Source: Alloascoidea africana
Lineage: Eukaryota > Ascomycota > Alloascoideomycetes > Alloascoideales > Alloascoideaceae
Length of the DNA: 64,000 nucleotides
Direction of reading: 5' to 3'
Assembly (NCBI GenBank): GCA_030581615.1
Contig: JAKTTT010000017.1
Location: forward strand, 62,001 to 126,000
The position numbers were made by a program, and so were the translations under genes. Under the pieces are notes generated by a model that had not been told where the DNA came from, did not search any database, and saw nothing but the letters and a program-made list of their open reading frames with translations. How positions within the stretch are numbered: the first letter of the stretch is position 1; every line of letters begins with the position of its first letter. Shown here one piece after another: positions 12,793 through 23,230 of this stretch.

Positions 12793-14313
12793 ATGACAGT
12801 TTCCGAGGTAAAAGTAGAAACAGAAGAGTATTTCGATCTTGTGATCTATAATGGATACATCACAACAGCCTCGGACATTTTATCGAAAAAGTTGTATATC
12901 GGTATCAAAGGCGAGAAAATAGAGGTCATTTCCGCATCACCGATAAAAGGGAAACGGGAAATCGATGCAGAAGGAGCGTTTATAACACCTGGTGGGATTG
13001 ATGGGCATGTTCATATCCATCAGGAAAATGCACCAGCTGGTGATAAGTTTATCTCGGGGACCAAATCCGCAATTGCAGGAGGCACAACGACCATTTTGCC
13101 ATTTGCGATCCATAAAAAAGGACAAGAGAATTTGGCGCCCACGGTTGTTGATTACCATTCAAAAGCAAAGGATCAAGCCTATTGCGACTATGGATTCCAT
13201 TTGATTTTATCCGATGCAAATCAAAAAATGTTGCAAGAATTGCCTGGGATTGTGAAGGCAGAAGGTATCACAAGTGTTAAAGTGTATACAACATATCCTC
13301 GATACAAGCTTGATGATAGCCAGTTACTTGAGATTCTGCTCATGAGCAGAAAGCACGCGATCACGACGATGATTCATGCGGAAAATTCAGACATAATTGA
13401 TTTTATTTCAGATAAATTAGAGGCCAAAAACTTGAAAGATCCTTTTTATCATTCAGTTTCAAGGCCTATAATTGCAGAGGATGAGGCATCAAACCGGGTC
13501 ATTGCACTGGCCAAAGTGATCGATGTCCCGGTTTGCATAGTGCACATGTCTTCGAAAGTAGCGCTTGATTTGGTTAAAACCGCTCAGGATAATCTTTTCC
13601 CAGTTTTTGCCGAAACGTGCCCTCAGTACTTGTTTTTAACAGCGGATAAGCTTAAAGGATGCGGCTGCCATCCACATGGTGATGATGATGATCCGTTTGA
13701 AGGGGCCAAATTTGTGTGTTCGCCGCCTTTGAGAACAGATGAAAAGGATTTGGAAGGAGTTTGGCAAAGCATTGCAAACAATACAGTTCAGATTTTCTCT
13801 TCGGACCATGCTCCATCGAAGTATGACCACCCACAGGGCAAGAAGATGGGGCTTGTTAATGGACTGCCACATTACAAGAAAATACCGAATGGTTTGCCGG
13901 GGATTGAAACAAGACTGCCTCTGCTTTGGTGCTATGGAGTCGAACGGGGCAGAATTTCGCCTACCAAGTTTGTTGAGATAACATCGACCAACGTGGCTAA
14001 AATGTTTGGGTTACAGGGTTCCAAAGGGACGATAGCGCCCGGGATGGATGCGGATATTACAATTTGGTATCCAAGGGGACAAATGAAGCCTTTTACTCTC
14101 GATAACAGCATGCTTCACCATGACATTGACTATTCTCCGTACGAAGGAATGGAGTTTTCGAACTGGCCTCGCTATACATTTTTACGGGGCAAATTGTGCT
14201 GGGACCGAGATGAAGGTGGAGTTTTGGGGACACCTTTGGATGGCAAGTATCTTCGAAGAGGACCTAGCGTTTTAGCGGGACCTAGAGGAGAATTGAATCC
14301 GATATTCAGTTAG
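12793..14313 (+). CDS. D-hydantoinase/dihydropyrimidinase-type amidohydrolase
   Basis: Intronless, 506 residues, the usual length for the family. It carries the binuclear-metal set of cyclic amidohydrolases: the first pair in GGIDGHVHIH (His72, His74), the lysine expected to be carboxylated in SVKVYTTY (Lys163), His195 in MIHAEN, His251 in IVHMSS and Asp338 in SSDHAP. The C-terminal half has IPNGLPGIETRLPLL and GTIAPGMDADITIWYP, conserved in hydantoinases and dihydropyrimidinases. The family opens cyclic ureides (dihydrouracil, 5-substituted hydantoins) to N-carbamyl amino acids in the cytosol. Pairing with a hydantoin-racemase-like gene favours a hydantoin-type substrate, but dihydropyrimidine cannot be excluded. 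A Cys/His/Asp-rich loop (about residues 290-300) precedes the SPPLR motif. ATG at 12793 gives a natural N-terminus just before the beta-sandwich. Confidence 0.93.
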   Translation: MTVSEVKVETEEYFDLVIYNGYITTASDILSKKLYIGIKGEKIEVISASPIKGKREIDAEGAFITPGGIDGHVHIHQENAPAGDKFISGTKSAIAGGTTTILPFAIHKKGQENLAPTVVDYHSKAKDQAYCDYGFHLILSDANQKMLQELPGIVKAEGITSVKVYTTYPRYKLDDSQLLEILLMSRKHAITTMIHAENSDIIDFISDKLEAKNLKDPFYHSVSRPIIAEDEASNRVIALAKVIDVPVCIVHMSSKVALDLVKTAQDNLFPVFAETCPQYLFLTADKLKGCGCHPHGDDDDPFEGAKFVCSPPLRTDEKDLEGVWQSIANNTVQIFSSDHAPSKYDHPQGKKMGLVNGLPHYKKIPNGLPGIETRLPLLWCYGVERGRISPTKFVEITSTNVAKMFGLQGSKGTIAPGMDADITIWYPRGQMKPFTLDNSMLHHDIDYSPYEGMEFSNWPRYTFLRGKLCWDRDEGGVLGTPLDGKYLRRGPSVLAGPRGELNPIFS

Positions 14314-15394
14314 TGCTAGAGGTTGAGTGGTTAAATATTTTCCGGTTTACTCTGGTGCGAGCCGGTGTTGATCAAAATAGATTTAAATCGGTGACTTTTT
14401 TAATTTTCTATTTAAGTTGTTCGGTAATTAGTGTCCAGGTTTAAACATGGAACAGCAAGGTTTGAAACAAAAGTTGTTTAATTTAGGTGCCACAAGTTTT
14501 ATGGTGAGGGTGTGTATTCTACACAGACGAAGGAAAAACACAATATGCTGGATTCCAAGGATGTTGTCGAAACGACTGCTAAGATTCGGCCGATGGTGTG
14601 GGCACCGCGCCGTTGTGTAGATCGACCACCTTGTTAGTTATCATTGGCTAAAGAACGCAGCGATAGATACTCCAACGATTTACAAAGCCAGCGAGTTTGA
14701 CAATATTTACGTATCGGGTGCACGTTGGAATAGGAAGCTACTAGTTTTGTCTATACATTAGTTTGTGAGACCATTGCGAAAAGTTCGAATGAGATGAGCT
14801 TTTTCACGAGATTTCGGATTTGTAGCTTTCGGACTGGCGTGTTCCTCCGCAACTTGAACTACTTTTGTATAATTCTAAGGGGTTGAAAAGTGGCAATGAG
14901 AGGATGCTTATAATGTGTGGTAGATTATTTAGTACCAGTAATATAAATCTGACCTCAGTTGGACGTGGCATCTGTTACAAGATCTGTATTATAATGAGTT
15001 TGTGGTGTGGCGCCGAAACCGGCGGCCGCGCTTAGTTCTTGGACGGCATAGCCAAGGCTTGGGGATTTCAGAGCACCACTGACGAAAATTGTTTACGATT
15101 CCAAGTCTGTCGAGTAGATCGTTCAAAAAAGTAAATAAACACGAGGAAAAGAATGACGGATATATGAATAGATAGACCGATGAGGAAATGGAACCTTTTT
15201 GTGGAGGTGCAAGTAATGATTTGATTACGAAATTCCTGTCGACAGTCATGAGAACAAAGATACATGAATCTGTTTTCGATTCAAAAATACACGAATTTGT
15301 TTTATTTCTTTTTTTATTCTTGGAAAATAAGATGCGCTGATGCGGCACCCAAATACTATTAATACGGTTTTGAGCAGGCGAGTCCAATAATTTT

Positions 15395-15583
15395 TCAAGT
15401 TTTTTGTTTTTGTATAAATGTGTTAATTGTAGAATAACCAAAATACTTTTTTTTTCTCCTGTTTGCTTCTTTCATCCGTGATGGTTGCTCCGTTCCCAAG
15501 TTCTTTAAGAGAAGATAAAGTACCAAAGTAGATAAGGCAAGGCTAATTAGAAATTTAATGATAATTGAAGCGTAGATACGCAT
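15395..15583 (-). CDS. Possible small single-pass membrane protein
   Basis: A 62-residue open frame from an ATG at 15583: a short start, one strongly hydrophobic segment (IIIKFLISLALSTLVLYLLL, about residues 7-26), then a basic tail (RMKEANRRKKK). The pattern recalls the N-terminal anchor of Msp1-like proteins, but no AAA domain follows. It may be a real small tail or anchor peptide, a relic, or chance in an A/T-rich area. Transcript evidence would decide. Confidence 0.2.
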   Translation of the reverse strand: MRIYASIIIKFLISLALSTLVLYLLLKNLGTEQPSRMKEANRRKKKYFGYSTINTFIQKQKT

Positions 15584-15955
15584 AGTCTTAGCCGAATTCT
15601 TGCCATATGAAAGGGATAAGAGGCAAAAAAGCTTTGGAATCGCACGTGGAAAGGGTTCTCCTGTAACGGGACAAAATAACAATGAGCAGATGAGGATTTT
15701 AGCAAGGAAAAAAAAAAAAAGGATGGACAGCAGCTATTAGGTAAAGGCATAGATGGGTTGGAATCATCCTTTCAATAACGCTTTGAACGAAACAAGAAAT
15801 TCTCATGATGATTGCCAAAAATATTAGAATAGAACAACGTTTGAGGTGTTCCAGTTCATGAATTGGAAAGCAGAGTCAGACATTGAGTTCCGTGATAGGC
15901 CACTTGGAGACTGAAAAGGTTTCTGTCAATTTATTTGTTGTGCTCCTTTGCCACG

Positions 15956-15961
15956 CACGTG
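15956..15961. promoter_or_regulatory. CACGTG box in perfect Pho4-type context
   Basis: The core CACGTG is flanked as GCACGTGGG, the high-affinity Pho4 context in Saccharomyces. A second good match (CGCACGTGG) is at 15643-15648. Both are about 2 kb from the PHO89 start, so a direct role is uncertain. Confidence 0.3.
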
Positions 15962-17079
15962 GGCCATCCAGCGAGTCCCAAATCATGCTCTTCCATCATG
16001 ATCTGCTACATTCACAGCTGGAGTGGAATGGACAAATACTGCTTTTTACTTTTTATGTAGATAGAACGCCGTAAATCTGGTGTTTGCACGGCACTATCCG
16101 GTCATGGTCGATCCATCAGATCGATCCCCATTCCCCTTGAATGGGAATTTCCGTCATGTCGCATCGTAGAAGTAGCATATGGTAGGCGAAGCAAGCAGAG
16201 CAAAGCAAAAGCAAAGCACAAAAGAAGGAACAAAAGACAGAAGACCAAGCTTCCAAGAGAAACGCGCCCAGACCATTCCAGTAGAACTTTTTTTTGTCAT
16301 CTCTTGTCTTGACATGAACTGATGTCTCGCTGATTTTCCAAGGTCTAATGTGCAGAGACAGTGGAAACAATGTGGCTCATTTTTCTAGAAGTGTGTCTGT
16401 CAAACACCTACTAGCTGGAGCTTTGGGGGCCCTGTTCTGACTCTGGCTCAAGCTCAAGCTCAAGCTCACACACTCTCGTTTGATTTAACCTTTTTAGACT
16501 ATCAAACACAAAATCTACATGGGGAGGGATCAGTGATGTATGGAAAGTTCAATTCACTCTTATCGCAGCCCCACTCACCCAGCATACGAATTTCGCAAAT
16601 CTTTTGAGCCCTGCAAGTGCAAAAATCTTTTCGATGTATAGTCTAGTCTAATCAACATGTAGGAAGTAATGGAGCAACCCATGGCACCAGTAGTAAGAGT
16701 AATAGTAATTTTTCACCATTTTCCCATCTTGTGCCATATTGGATGTATGGTCTATGGAGCTGAGACCGGGATGAAACCAAGCAGCAGGAAGGGATCGGGA
16801 CGGACATTTCTTTTTTTTTTCGTTTTTGTCGCTTAAACCTACAGTATCTGTTACTGCATATGGGCTTTTTCACGTCCTTTGGAAATTAAAATTTTGGCTT
16901 TTGATAGAGTCGAGACATCCGCAGGGACCCATCTGGCACCCAGCTCAGCCATAACTAAATCATCGGAGCCCAAGCCAGATCAAGTCAAATCAGATCCGCC
17001 AGAGGAGTTCGACTTGGAGCAGTCGTGGGTCGCTCCAGCTCTCTCGGCCCAACCTAACCCAACCGCTCTGGTGTATTCT

Positions 17080-17190
17080 GCTCAGCACTGCTCAGCACTG
17101 CTCCAGTCCAGTTGGCTATGGCGCTCTCCCGCGACCAGGGCCCAGGACCAGGGCCCCGAACCAGGGCCCCGGGGCCCTGCGGGCCCGGCG
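17080..17190. repeat. GC-rich tandem and palindromic repeats
   Basis: Two tandem copies of a CTCAGCACTG unit at about 17080-17103 are followed by repeated CCAGGGCCC blocks to 17190. The run is sharply GC-rich against AT-rich surroundings and lies 0.8-0.9 kb before PHO89. Confidence 0.6.
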
Positions 17191-17325
17191 AAATAAGCTC
17201 GAGGGTGGACATGTGTGTGTGCTATATTTCCTCTTTGGGACTGACCTCCATGCAGGGCACCAGAGTTCTCTTAGCCGTGTCGTGCGCGGGGCCAATCACA
17301 GCGTCCCACGGGTCCATGTGTTCCC

Positions 17326-17331
17326 CACGTG
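17326..17331. promoter_or_regulatory. CACGTG box, candidate Pho4 site for PHO89
   Basis: CCCCACGTGAA context, 668 bp upstream of the PHO89 ATG. PHO89 orthologs are induced by Pho4 on phosphate starvation through CACGTG sites; use of this copy is inferred. Confidence 0.4.
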
Positions 17332-17851
17332 AATCTTTATTTGGCGTTCCCTGCGTCTGGCGTGCAGCGCTGGGGAAACGCGAGCTTGAAGCTTTTGCTC
17401 GTCTCCCGGCGTGAAAGGCTGGGCGGCTGGCGGCAGCTGGGAGAAAGCCTGGGAGCAAAGGCTGCTAGACACCCACAAAGACGGCCAGGACATGCCCCCG
17501 AAAAGACACATTTTTGCTCTCGTTTAGCCTCCGGGGTGCCACGATCCCTGTTTCGGATATTCGCATGGCTCCCAGCACGATGGGGCAGATCGATCAATGG
17601 GCGCGAGTAGCGCATTAAGCACCAAGCGCCCAGGCTCGGACCAGCAAGGGAGCGCGCCAAGAAATCAGAGAACAAAAACACAAATAAGAGTAGAGCGAGT
17701 AGCCATGTGCTGTAGGATGGCTCTTGGCACTGGCACCGGGTCCTCCAGATATGCACTGGAGAAGGGCGATGGCGATTGGGATGCTGGACCTTTTTTTTTT
17801 TGGTCTGTTGGTGCTACTTTTTTTTGCTTAGCACTCCACAGATCTCGAGTG

Positions 17852-17859
17852 TATAAAAA
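17852..17859 (+). promoter_or_regulatory. PHO89: TATA box of PHO89
   Basis: TATAAAAA lies 140-147 nt before the ATG at 17999 and is followed by a T- and TC-rich tract, the usual architecture of a strongly regulated yeast promoter. Confidence 0.55.
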
Positions 17860-17998
17860 TGCCCCCGATGCCTCCTTCTTTTTTTTTCCAAAACATTGTC
17901 TTCAATCACTCTCTTTCCTCTTTTCTCCCTAGAGTAATCACCTCTCTAGTAATAATAACAACCCGACAACAGCTAAGGAAAAGAGCGTGTTCTTAGAG

Positions 17999-19780
17999 AT
18001 GTTGGCGCTACATCAGTTTGATTATATCTTTGCTATAGGCATGATATTTGCCTTTTTGGACGCTTGGAATATCGGTGCAAATGACGTTGCAAACTCTTTT
18101 GCTACCTCTGTGTCTTCCAGAGCCCTGAAATACTGGCAAGCCATGGTTTTGGCCGGTATTTGCGAGTTTTTGGGCGCTGTCCTTGCTGGTTCCCGTGTCT
18201 CTGATACCATCAGAAACAAGATTATCGATGTTGATGCCTTTGATAGTGATCCAGCTGTTCTCATGTTGGGAATGGCCTGTGCTCTTATCGGCTCTTCTCT
18301 TTGGTTGACCTGTGCTACTAAAATCGGTGCTCCAGTCTCAACAACCCACTCTATCGTTGGTGCCATTATCGGTGTTGGTATCGCCAGTCATGGTGCAGGT
18401 GGTGTCCACTGGGGTTGGGACGGTTTCTCCAAGATTATCGCCTCTTGGTTCATCGCCCCTGCAATTGCCGGTTGTTTCGCTGCCGTTTTGTTCTTGATTA
18501 CAAAGTACACTGTCCTTGAACGAAAAAACCCTCTTCGAAATGCTTTCTTTACCATTCCTTTCTACTTTTTCATCACTTTTGGTGTCCTTACCATGGTTAT
18601 CGTCTGGAAGGGTGCTCCCAACCTTAACCTCGACGACTTGTCCGACGGTGCCGTTGCCGGAAGTATCTTTGGTGTCGCAACTGTCTCCGTCATTATCTAC
18701 TTTATTTTCTGGTATCCATTCCTCTATAGACTGTTGGTCTTGGAAGACTGGACTTTGAAGAAGTACCACCTGTTTTTGGGTCCCCTTCTATGGAAGAGAG
18801 GCCCAGTCCCACCAGTTCCCGAAGGACAAAAGGCCCAGGTTGTTATCGACTATTATGAAGGCCATAGAACTGAAGCTGAAAAGCAGGAAGCTCTTGCCCA
18901 AGGTGCCGCTGGTGTTACCGAAGACTCCAAGGACAAGGATAAGGAAATCATCGATACCCAGAATGCCGCTGGCCGATCCAACTCCTCTGATGACATTGAT
19001 TTGGAAGAAAAGGGCAAATTCCTCGAAAGCTCAACCACCCAAAACGACTCTCCAAATCTCAAGAAGGTTGATGACTGGAGCTGGAAGAAGGCTCTTATTA
19101 CTCCCCGTCTCTGGCCCTTGGCTCTATGGAAGGCTTTCACCCACGGTTTCATGGTCGATGTTATCAATGAGCAAAATCAAAAGTCTAGACTTGCTGGTGA
19201 CATCAACGACATGCACAGCAGAGCCGTCAAGTACGATAACAAGACTGAACATTTGTACACCTTCCTCCAGGCAGTTACCGCTTGTACAGCTTCATTTGCC
19301 CACGGATCCAACGATATTTCCAATGCATGCAGTCCTCTTTCCACAATCTACCTCATTTGGAAGTCAAACACCACCGGTAAGAAGTCGGATGTCCCCGTCT
19401 GGATTCTTTGTTACACTGCCGCTGCTCTGGTCATTGGTCTCTGGACTTATGGTTACAACCTGATGAGAAATCTGGGTAACAGACTTACTCTTCAATCTCC
19501 TTCCAGAGGTTTCTCTATGGAATTGGGTGCTGCGATCACCACTGTCTTCGCCACTCGTCTCAGTTTGCCTATTTCTACAACCCAGTGTATTGTCGGTGCC
19601 GTCGTCTTTGTCGGTCTCTGTAACAGAGATGTCAAGGCCGTCAACTGGAGAATGGTCTCCTGGTGCTACCTCGGTTGGATCTTTACCGTCCCATGTGCCG
19701 GTCTCATTGCCGGTCTCATTATGGGTATCATCTTGAATGCTCCTCATCTCGGTGGCGGTCCTTATGAAATGACACACTGA
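17999..19780 (+). CDS. PHO89: Na+/phosphate cotransporter Pho89 (PiT family)
   Basis: 593 residues, close to the S. cerevisiae protein and collinear with it. The start MLALHQFDYIFAI matches MALHQFDYIFAI, which fixes the ATG at 17999; the frame is open slightly further upstream but without an ATG. Both PiT signatures are present: GANDVANSF at about 26-34 and AHGSNDISNA at about 434-443. A conserved WLTCATKIGAPVSTTHSIVG segment follows the first. Two membrane halves flank a long hydrophilic loop (about 250-390) rich in K, E and S. The protein imports phosphate with sodium at the plasma membrane, mostly at alkaline pH and low phosphate. Codon use is biased to GGT/GTC/ATC/TTG, suggesting high expression. 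CTG at a conserved leucine (NLGNR) supports CTG=Leu. Confidence 0.98.
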   Translation: MLALHQFDYIFAIGMIFAFLDAWNIGANDVANSFATSVSSRALKYWQAMVLAGICEFLGAVLAGSRVSDTIRNKIIDVDAFDSDPAVLMLGMACALIGSSLWLTCATKIGAPVSTTHSIVGAIIGVGIASHGAGGVHWGWDGFSKIIASWFIAPAIAGCFAAVLFLITKYTVLERKNPLRNAFFTIPFYFFITFGVLTMVIVWKGAPNLNLDDLSDGAVAGSIFGVATVSVIIYFIFWYPFLYRLLVLEDWTLKKYHLFLGPLLWKRGPVPPVPEGQKAQVVIDYYEGHRTEAEKQEALAQGAAGVTEDSKDKDKEIIDTQNAAGRSNSSDDIDLEEKGKFLESSTTQNDSPNLKKVDDWSWKKALITPRLWPLALWKAFTHGFMVDVINEQNQKSRLAGDINDMHSRAVKYDNKTEHLYTFLQAVTACTASFAHGSNDISNACSPLSTIYLIWKSNTTGKKSDVPVWILCYTAAALVIGLWTYGYNLMRNLGNRLTLQSPSRGFSMELGAAITTVFATRLSLPISTTQCIVGAVVFVGLCNRDVKAVNWRMVSWCYLGWIFTVPCAGLIAGLIMGIILNAPHLGGGPYEMTH

Positions 19781-21547
19781 TTTCTCGTCTTTTTTTGAGC
19801 TTTCAATATCTTTTTTTATAACCTCTCCGTTTCTTAATCTTTTGTAAAACCCTTATCTGAGAGTATAGATAAAACTTAAATGTTGCATTTTGGTATATTT
19901 GTCATACTTTTTGAACTAATTTACCACTGTTCCCATAAAAAAAATTAAAACACAAAAACTTATATATGTAATTGCTTTAGAGGTTGTTTAGGCAATATAA
20001 AAACAGGACTGTTGTGATGCCGTATTAATTTTGCTGGTGGTTTACAAACCATTTGTAGATTCATTTGTAGATTGATTGTTTTGGTAATTAAATCGGGGTG
20101 TATTGTGGATACAAAAATTTGTCGTCTTACCCGGAATTCAGCCATTGATCAGCCTGATCTTGATCCTGATTCCAGCGTGGATACAGTCAATCACAAAAGA
20201 GCATAAACAATAGCGAGAGTCATCTCTTTGCCAGTAGGGTGATACGTTATGCTGGCGATTGAATTGACTTGGCATGTAATTAACCCTTGACTGGGATATG
20301 CGACTGCCAAACCCTTCTTGTGATCTCTTTCTTGTTTTTGATATCCACATCCTCTGTGATAGAGATGGAACGACACAATACAGAATATTTTGTAGTATGT
20401 AGCTCGATTAATAGAAGTACCTAAATTAGACCTCGTGATTTGCCGACTAGATAGCATGTCATATCCAACCGAGATCAAACACCAACACTCCTATTGTAAG
20501 TATTGTCATCATGGCTGATGAAATTTCTCCAATCTATAAATGCTAAATGACAACCATGTACCAGTCTGATGTTTTGCTATCCCCATTATGTTTTTTTATT
20601 CTGCAATGGAATATGCTTCTGTAAAAAAGAAATTCTTTTTGTATCGCCATCTTTGTTCCCCGCAATAGATGATGCCGTCACTCTCTAGCCTTTCAATATG
20701 TGTTGATTTACTTTAGCTCGGTGGCCCCCGTTATTTTAAGTACACCTAGAACACATCAAAAGGCCAAGAGAAGTCTCCAACCATTCTTTTTTTGTCATGC
20801 AAGAGAAGTGAAACACACACTATGATTTTAAATTCATTTCAATTAAGACGATCCCTGCCTAGTTTATGATACATATACGAATCAAGACCAGATACCACAC
20901 CCATACCAAAGACAGAGAACGTGCAGATTCTTTTGTTTTCAAGACTGGTATTGAAATCAAAGATTTTCTGTTCCTGGCAAGTCCACGAAGATCAAAAATG
21001 AAAAAAAAAAGACGTCATTCATCGAGCTTGGTTTTTCAGTACCCCCGGAAAACCTGAGTTGTATATTTTCAGCTGTCTTGCGTTGTGTTACACAGAGCGC
21101 GTGAGGTGTGTAATAGTAATTCAAGTTCAATTCAAGTCAAGTCAATCTCAACATTCCCATAATTGGAAATCAGCACACACTTTCACAAAAACCAAAAATA
21201 TAGGTCTTGTAACTGCCCCGTAGATGACATACTGACCCCAAATATCCAGAATCAATAAACTACCAAGGGATGAACTTGCACTGACTACAGTCTTGGCCGT
21301 TTACTTGCTTCAAGTTTGTTGCTCGATGCTCCACCTCTTATTATAAGCCAACCCCCGTTTGTCAACAAACTTATCCACACCTCTATTAGCTAACAGTAGT
21401 GAAAACATCTGCAACCAATAGCGGCCAAGGTCCAAGGTTCAAGGGGGGGGGGGTCGATTTCATAACCAGTTTTATAAATACACTGCGATATCCGCTTACG
21501 CTTGAGGAACAAGAAAACCCCGGCTTTTTCGTAATCCACCCTCCACC
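19781..21547. other. Intergenic region PHO89-MFS transporter
   Basis: No gene recognised in 1.8 kb. A Reb1-like TTACCCGG is at 20127-20134, an 11-G run at 21443-21453, and a TATAAATA box at 21473-21480, 68-75 nt before the transporter ATG. Confidence 0.55.
20127..20134. promoter_or_regulatory. Reb1-like site TTACCCGG
   Basis: Exact match to the Reb1 general regulatory factor core (TTACCCGG). The same octamer occurs upstream of COP1 and between the RMD1-type gene and RTF1. Here it lies about 350 bp after PHO89 and 1.4 kb before the transporter, so a boundary or terminator role is as likely as activation. Confidence 0.35.
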
Positions 21548-23230
21548 ATGTCGGCTTCTGAAATGGAGGCACAGATATCCAGAAGCTCAACAGAAGGCGG
21601 AATGATCAAAAACTATAGTTCGGAAGGGGATGGAGAAAAATTCAAAGAGGATAGTTTTACAGAAGCCAGAAATCGCGAAATTGAAGAAAACTTTGCCCTT
21701 TTTGAACGGCAGTTGCAAGATCTTCCAAGACCTAAATCAACATGGAAAATCCCAGAAATCAAATTCAAGAATGAACGACAGGCAGCAATGACTTTGGCGG
21801 CTCTTGCTTGTATAGGTGGGATTTTGTCTGGTTTGGACCAGTCTACAATAAGCGGAGCAAATTTGTACATGCCTCATGATCTTGGTCTGAGTTCAGACCA
21901 ATCTTCTTTCATAAACTCAGCAATGCCTCTAGGAGCTGTTTTTGGGTGTATAATACTTTCTCCTTTGAATGAGTCTTTCGGGAGACGATGGGCTGTTCTA
22001 ATTTCGTGTATATTTCACATCATCGGGTCTGCTCTTGAAGCGGCTGCGACAAACAACGGGATGATGATTGCAGGCCGTATCATTCTCGGAACTGGTCTGG
22101 GTCTTGAAGGAGGAACGCTCTCTGTTTACATTGCCGAAAGTGTTTCGTCAAAAGTAAGGGGTCAACTAATCTCATTGTACCAATTCAACATTGCACTGGG
22201 GGAAGTATTGGGATATGCAGTAGCCGCTATATTTGTAAATGTAAAAGGAAATTGGAGATTTATGCTTGGATCAACAATTGTATTTGCAACAATTTTGTTT
22301 TTCGCAAGGCTTGTTTTACCAGAAAGCCCCCGATGGTTGATTCACAAGGGGAGATATGTTGAAAGTTTTGAAATTTGGAAAAATATCCGAGGTATAGAAA
22401 CTTCACAGAAAAAACTCGAATTTTTGGAGATGAAAGCAGCGGCTGAAGTTGAAAATACCTATGCCTATAGGCAATTTCAAAAATGGGCTTGGTTGGATTT
22501 TTACAGAGTGCCTAGATGTCGTCGAGCAATTGTCTACGCAAACATTATGATTTTTTTGGGACAGTTTACAGGAGTCAACGCAATCATGTACTACATGTCA
22601 ACACTGATGAAGCAGATTGGATTTAGCAACGAAAGAAGTGTATTCATGTCGCTTGTTGGAGGCGGATCTCTTTTGTTGGGCACCATTCCTGCAATTATCT
22701 TTATGGATAGAACAGGTAGACGATTCTGGGCAATAGCGCTACTCCCTGGGTTTTTCGTTGGTCTTATACTTGTTGGCATAGCACAACAAATCAACATGAG
22801 AACAAGTATTGCCGCGGCTGAAGGGACCTATATCACAGGATTAATCATCTATATGGCATTTTTCGGCTCCTATGCTTGTTTAACCTGGGTCATACCTTCG
22901 GAAGTTTATCCAACATATCTTCGCAGCTATGGTATGACTACATGTAGTGGTTCACTTTTCCTATGGTCATTTATCGTGACTTACAATTTCACAAGAATGC
23001 GCAACTCAATGACAGCAATTGGCTTGTGTATTGGATTTTATGGCGGTATAGCCGTTATTGGGTGGTTTTACCAGGTTTTGTGTATGCCAGAAACATATGG
23101 CAAAACTTTGGAAGAGATTGATGAGGTTATGGAAATGACCACATTTGAACTGATTTCGCATAATTGTCGTAATGTGAAGAGAACAGTTAACGATATTTTT
23201 CATTGGAGATGGAAGAACATTCTGAAATAA
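21548..23230 (+). CDS. MFS sugar/polyol porter
   Basis: 560 residues, intronless, ATG in a good context (CACCATGTC). Sugar porter signatures are all visible: NESFGRRWAVL after the second helix, RIILGTGLGLEGG, PESPRWLIHKGR at the end of the first half, DRTGRRFWAI between helices 8 and 9, PSEVYPTYLRSYG, and the terminal PETYGKTLEEIDE, a variant of PETKG. Twelve membrane helices are expected. The N-terminal cytosolic tail is long (about 80 residues, acidic, ending PRPKSTWKIPEIKF), as in the fungal Hgt/Itr-like branch rather than Hxt hexose carriers. Substrate cannot be read from the sequence; a proton-coupled sugar or polyol uptake role is inferred. Confidence 0.92.
   Translation: MSASEMEAQISRSSTEGGMIKNYSSEGDGEKFKEDSFTEARNREIEENFALFERQLQDLPRPKSTWKIPEIKFKNERQAAMTLAALACIGGILSGLDQSTISGANLYMPHDLGLSSDQSSFINSAMPLGAVFGCIILSPLNESFGRRWAVLISCIFHIIGSALEAAATNNGMMIAGRIILGTGLGLEGGTLSVYIAESVSSKVRGQLISLYQFNIALGEVLGYAVAAIFVNVKGNWRFMLGSTIVFATILFFARLVLPESPRWLIHKGRYVESFEIWKNIRGIETSQKKLEFLEMKAAAEVENTYAYRQFQKWAWLDFYRVPRCRRAIVYANIMIFLGQFTGVNAIMYYMSTLMKQIGFSNERSVFMSLVGGGSLLLGTIPAIIFMDRTGRRFWAIALLPGFFVGLILVGIAQQINMRTSIAAAEGTYITGLIIYMAFFGSYACLTWVIPSEVYPTYLRSYGMTTCSGSLFLWSFIVTYNFTRMRNSMTAIGLCIGFYGGIAVIGWFYQVLCMPETYGKTLEEIDEVMEMTTFELISHNCRNVKRTVNDIFHWRWKNILK

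Larger units (their letters stand above)
14314..17998. other. Long gene-free region upstream of PHO89
   Basis: 3.7 kb with no convincing gene. It includes a polyT/polyA-rich stretch (15.3-15.8 kb), an AGCTCA tandem repeat (16445-16468) and a GC-rich island from about 16.95 to 17.65 kb, where overlapping frames open on both strands because of composition. CACGTG E-boxes lie at 15643-15648, 15956-15961 and 17326-17331. Confidence 0.55.

Noticed and set aside
14989-15441. 150-codon minus-strand frame
   Set aside because: Low-complexity composition with repeated fragments, no recognisable domain, and in an A/T-rich intergenic zone.
17112-17932. Several overlapping frames of 80-140 codons on both strands upstream of PHO89
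   Set aside because: They arise from the GC-rich island, which lacks stop codons by composition; none is recognisable and they overlap each other.
17987-17998. Longer PHO89 start at a GTG codon
   Set aside because: Yeast genes start at ATG; the ATG at 17999 aligns with the known Pho89 N-terminus.
20465-20530. Short ATG frame running into GTAAGT near 20483
   Set aside because: No convincing branch point and acceptor restoring a long frame downstream, and the peptide is not recognisable.
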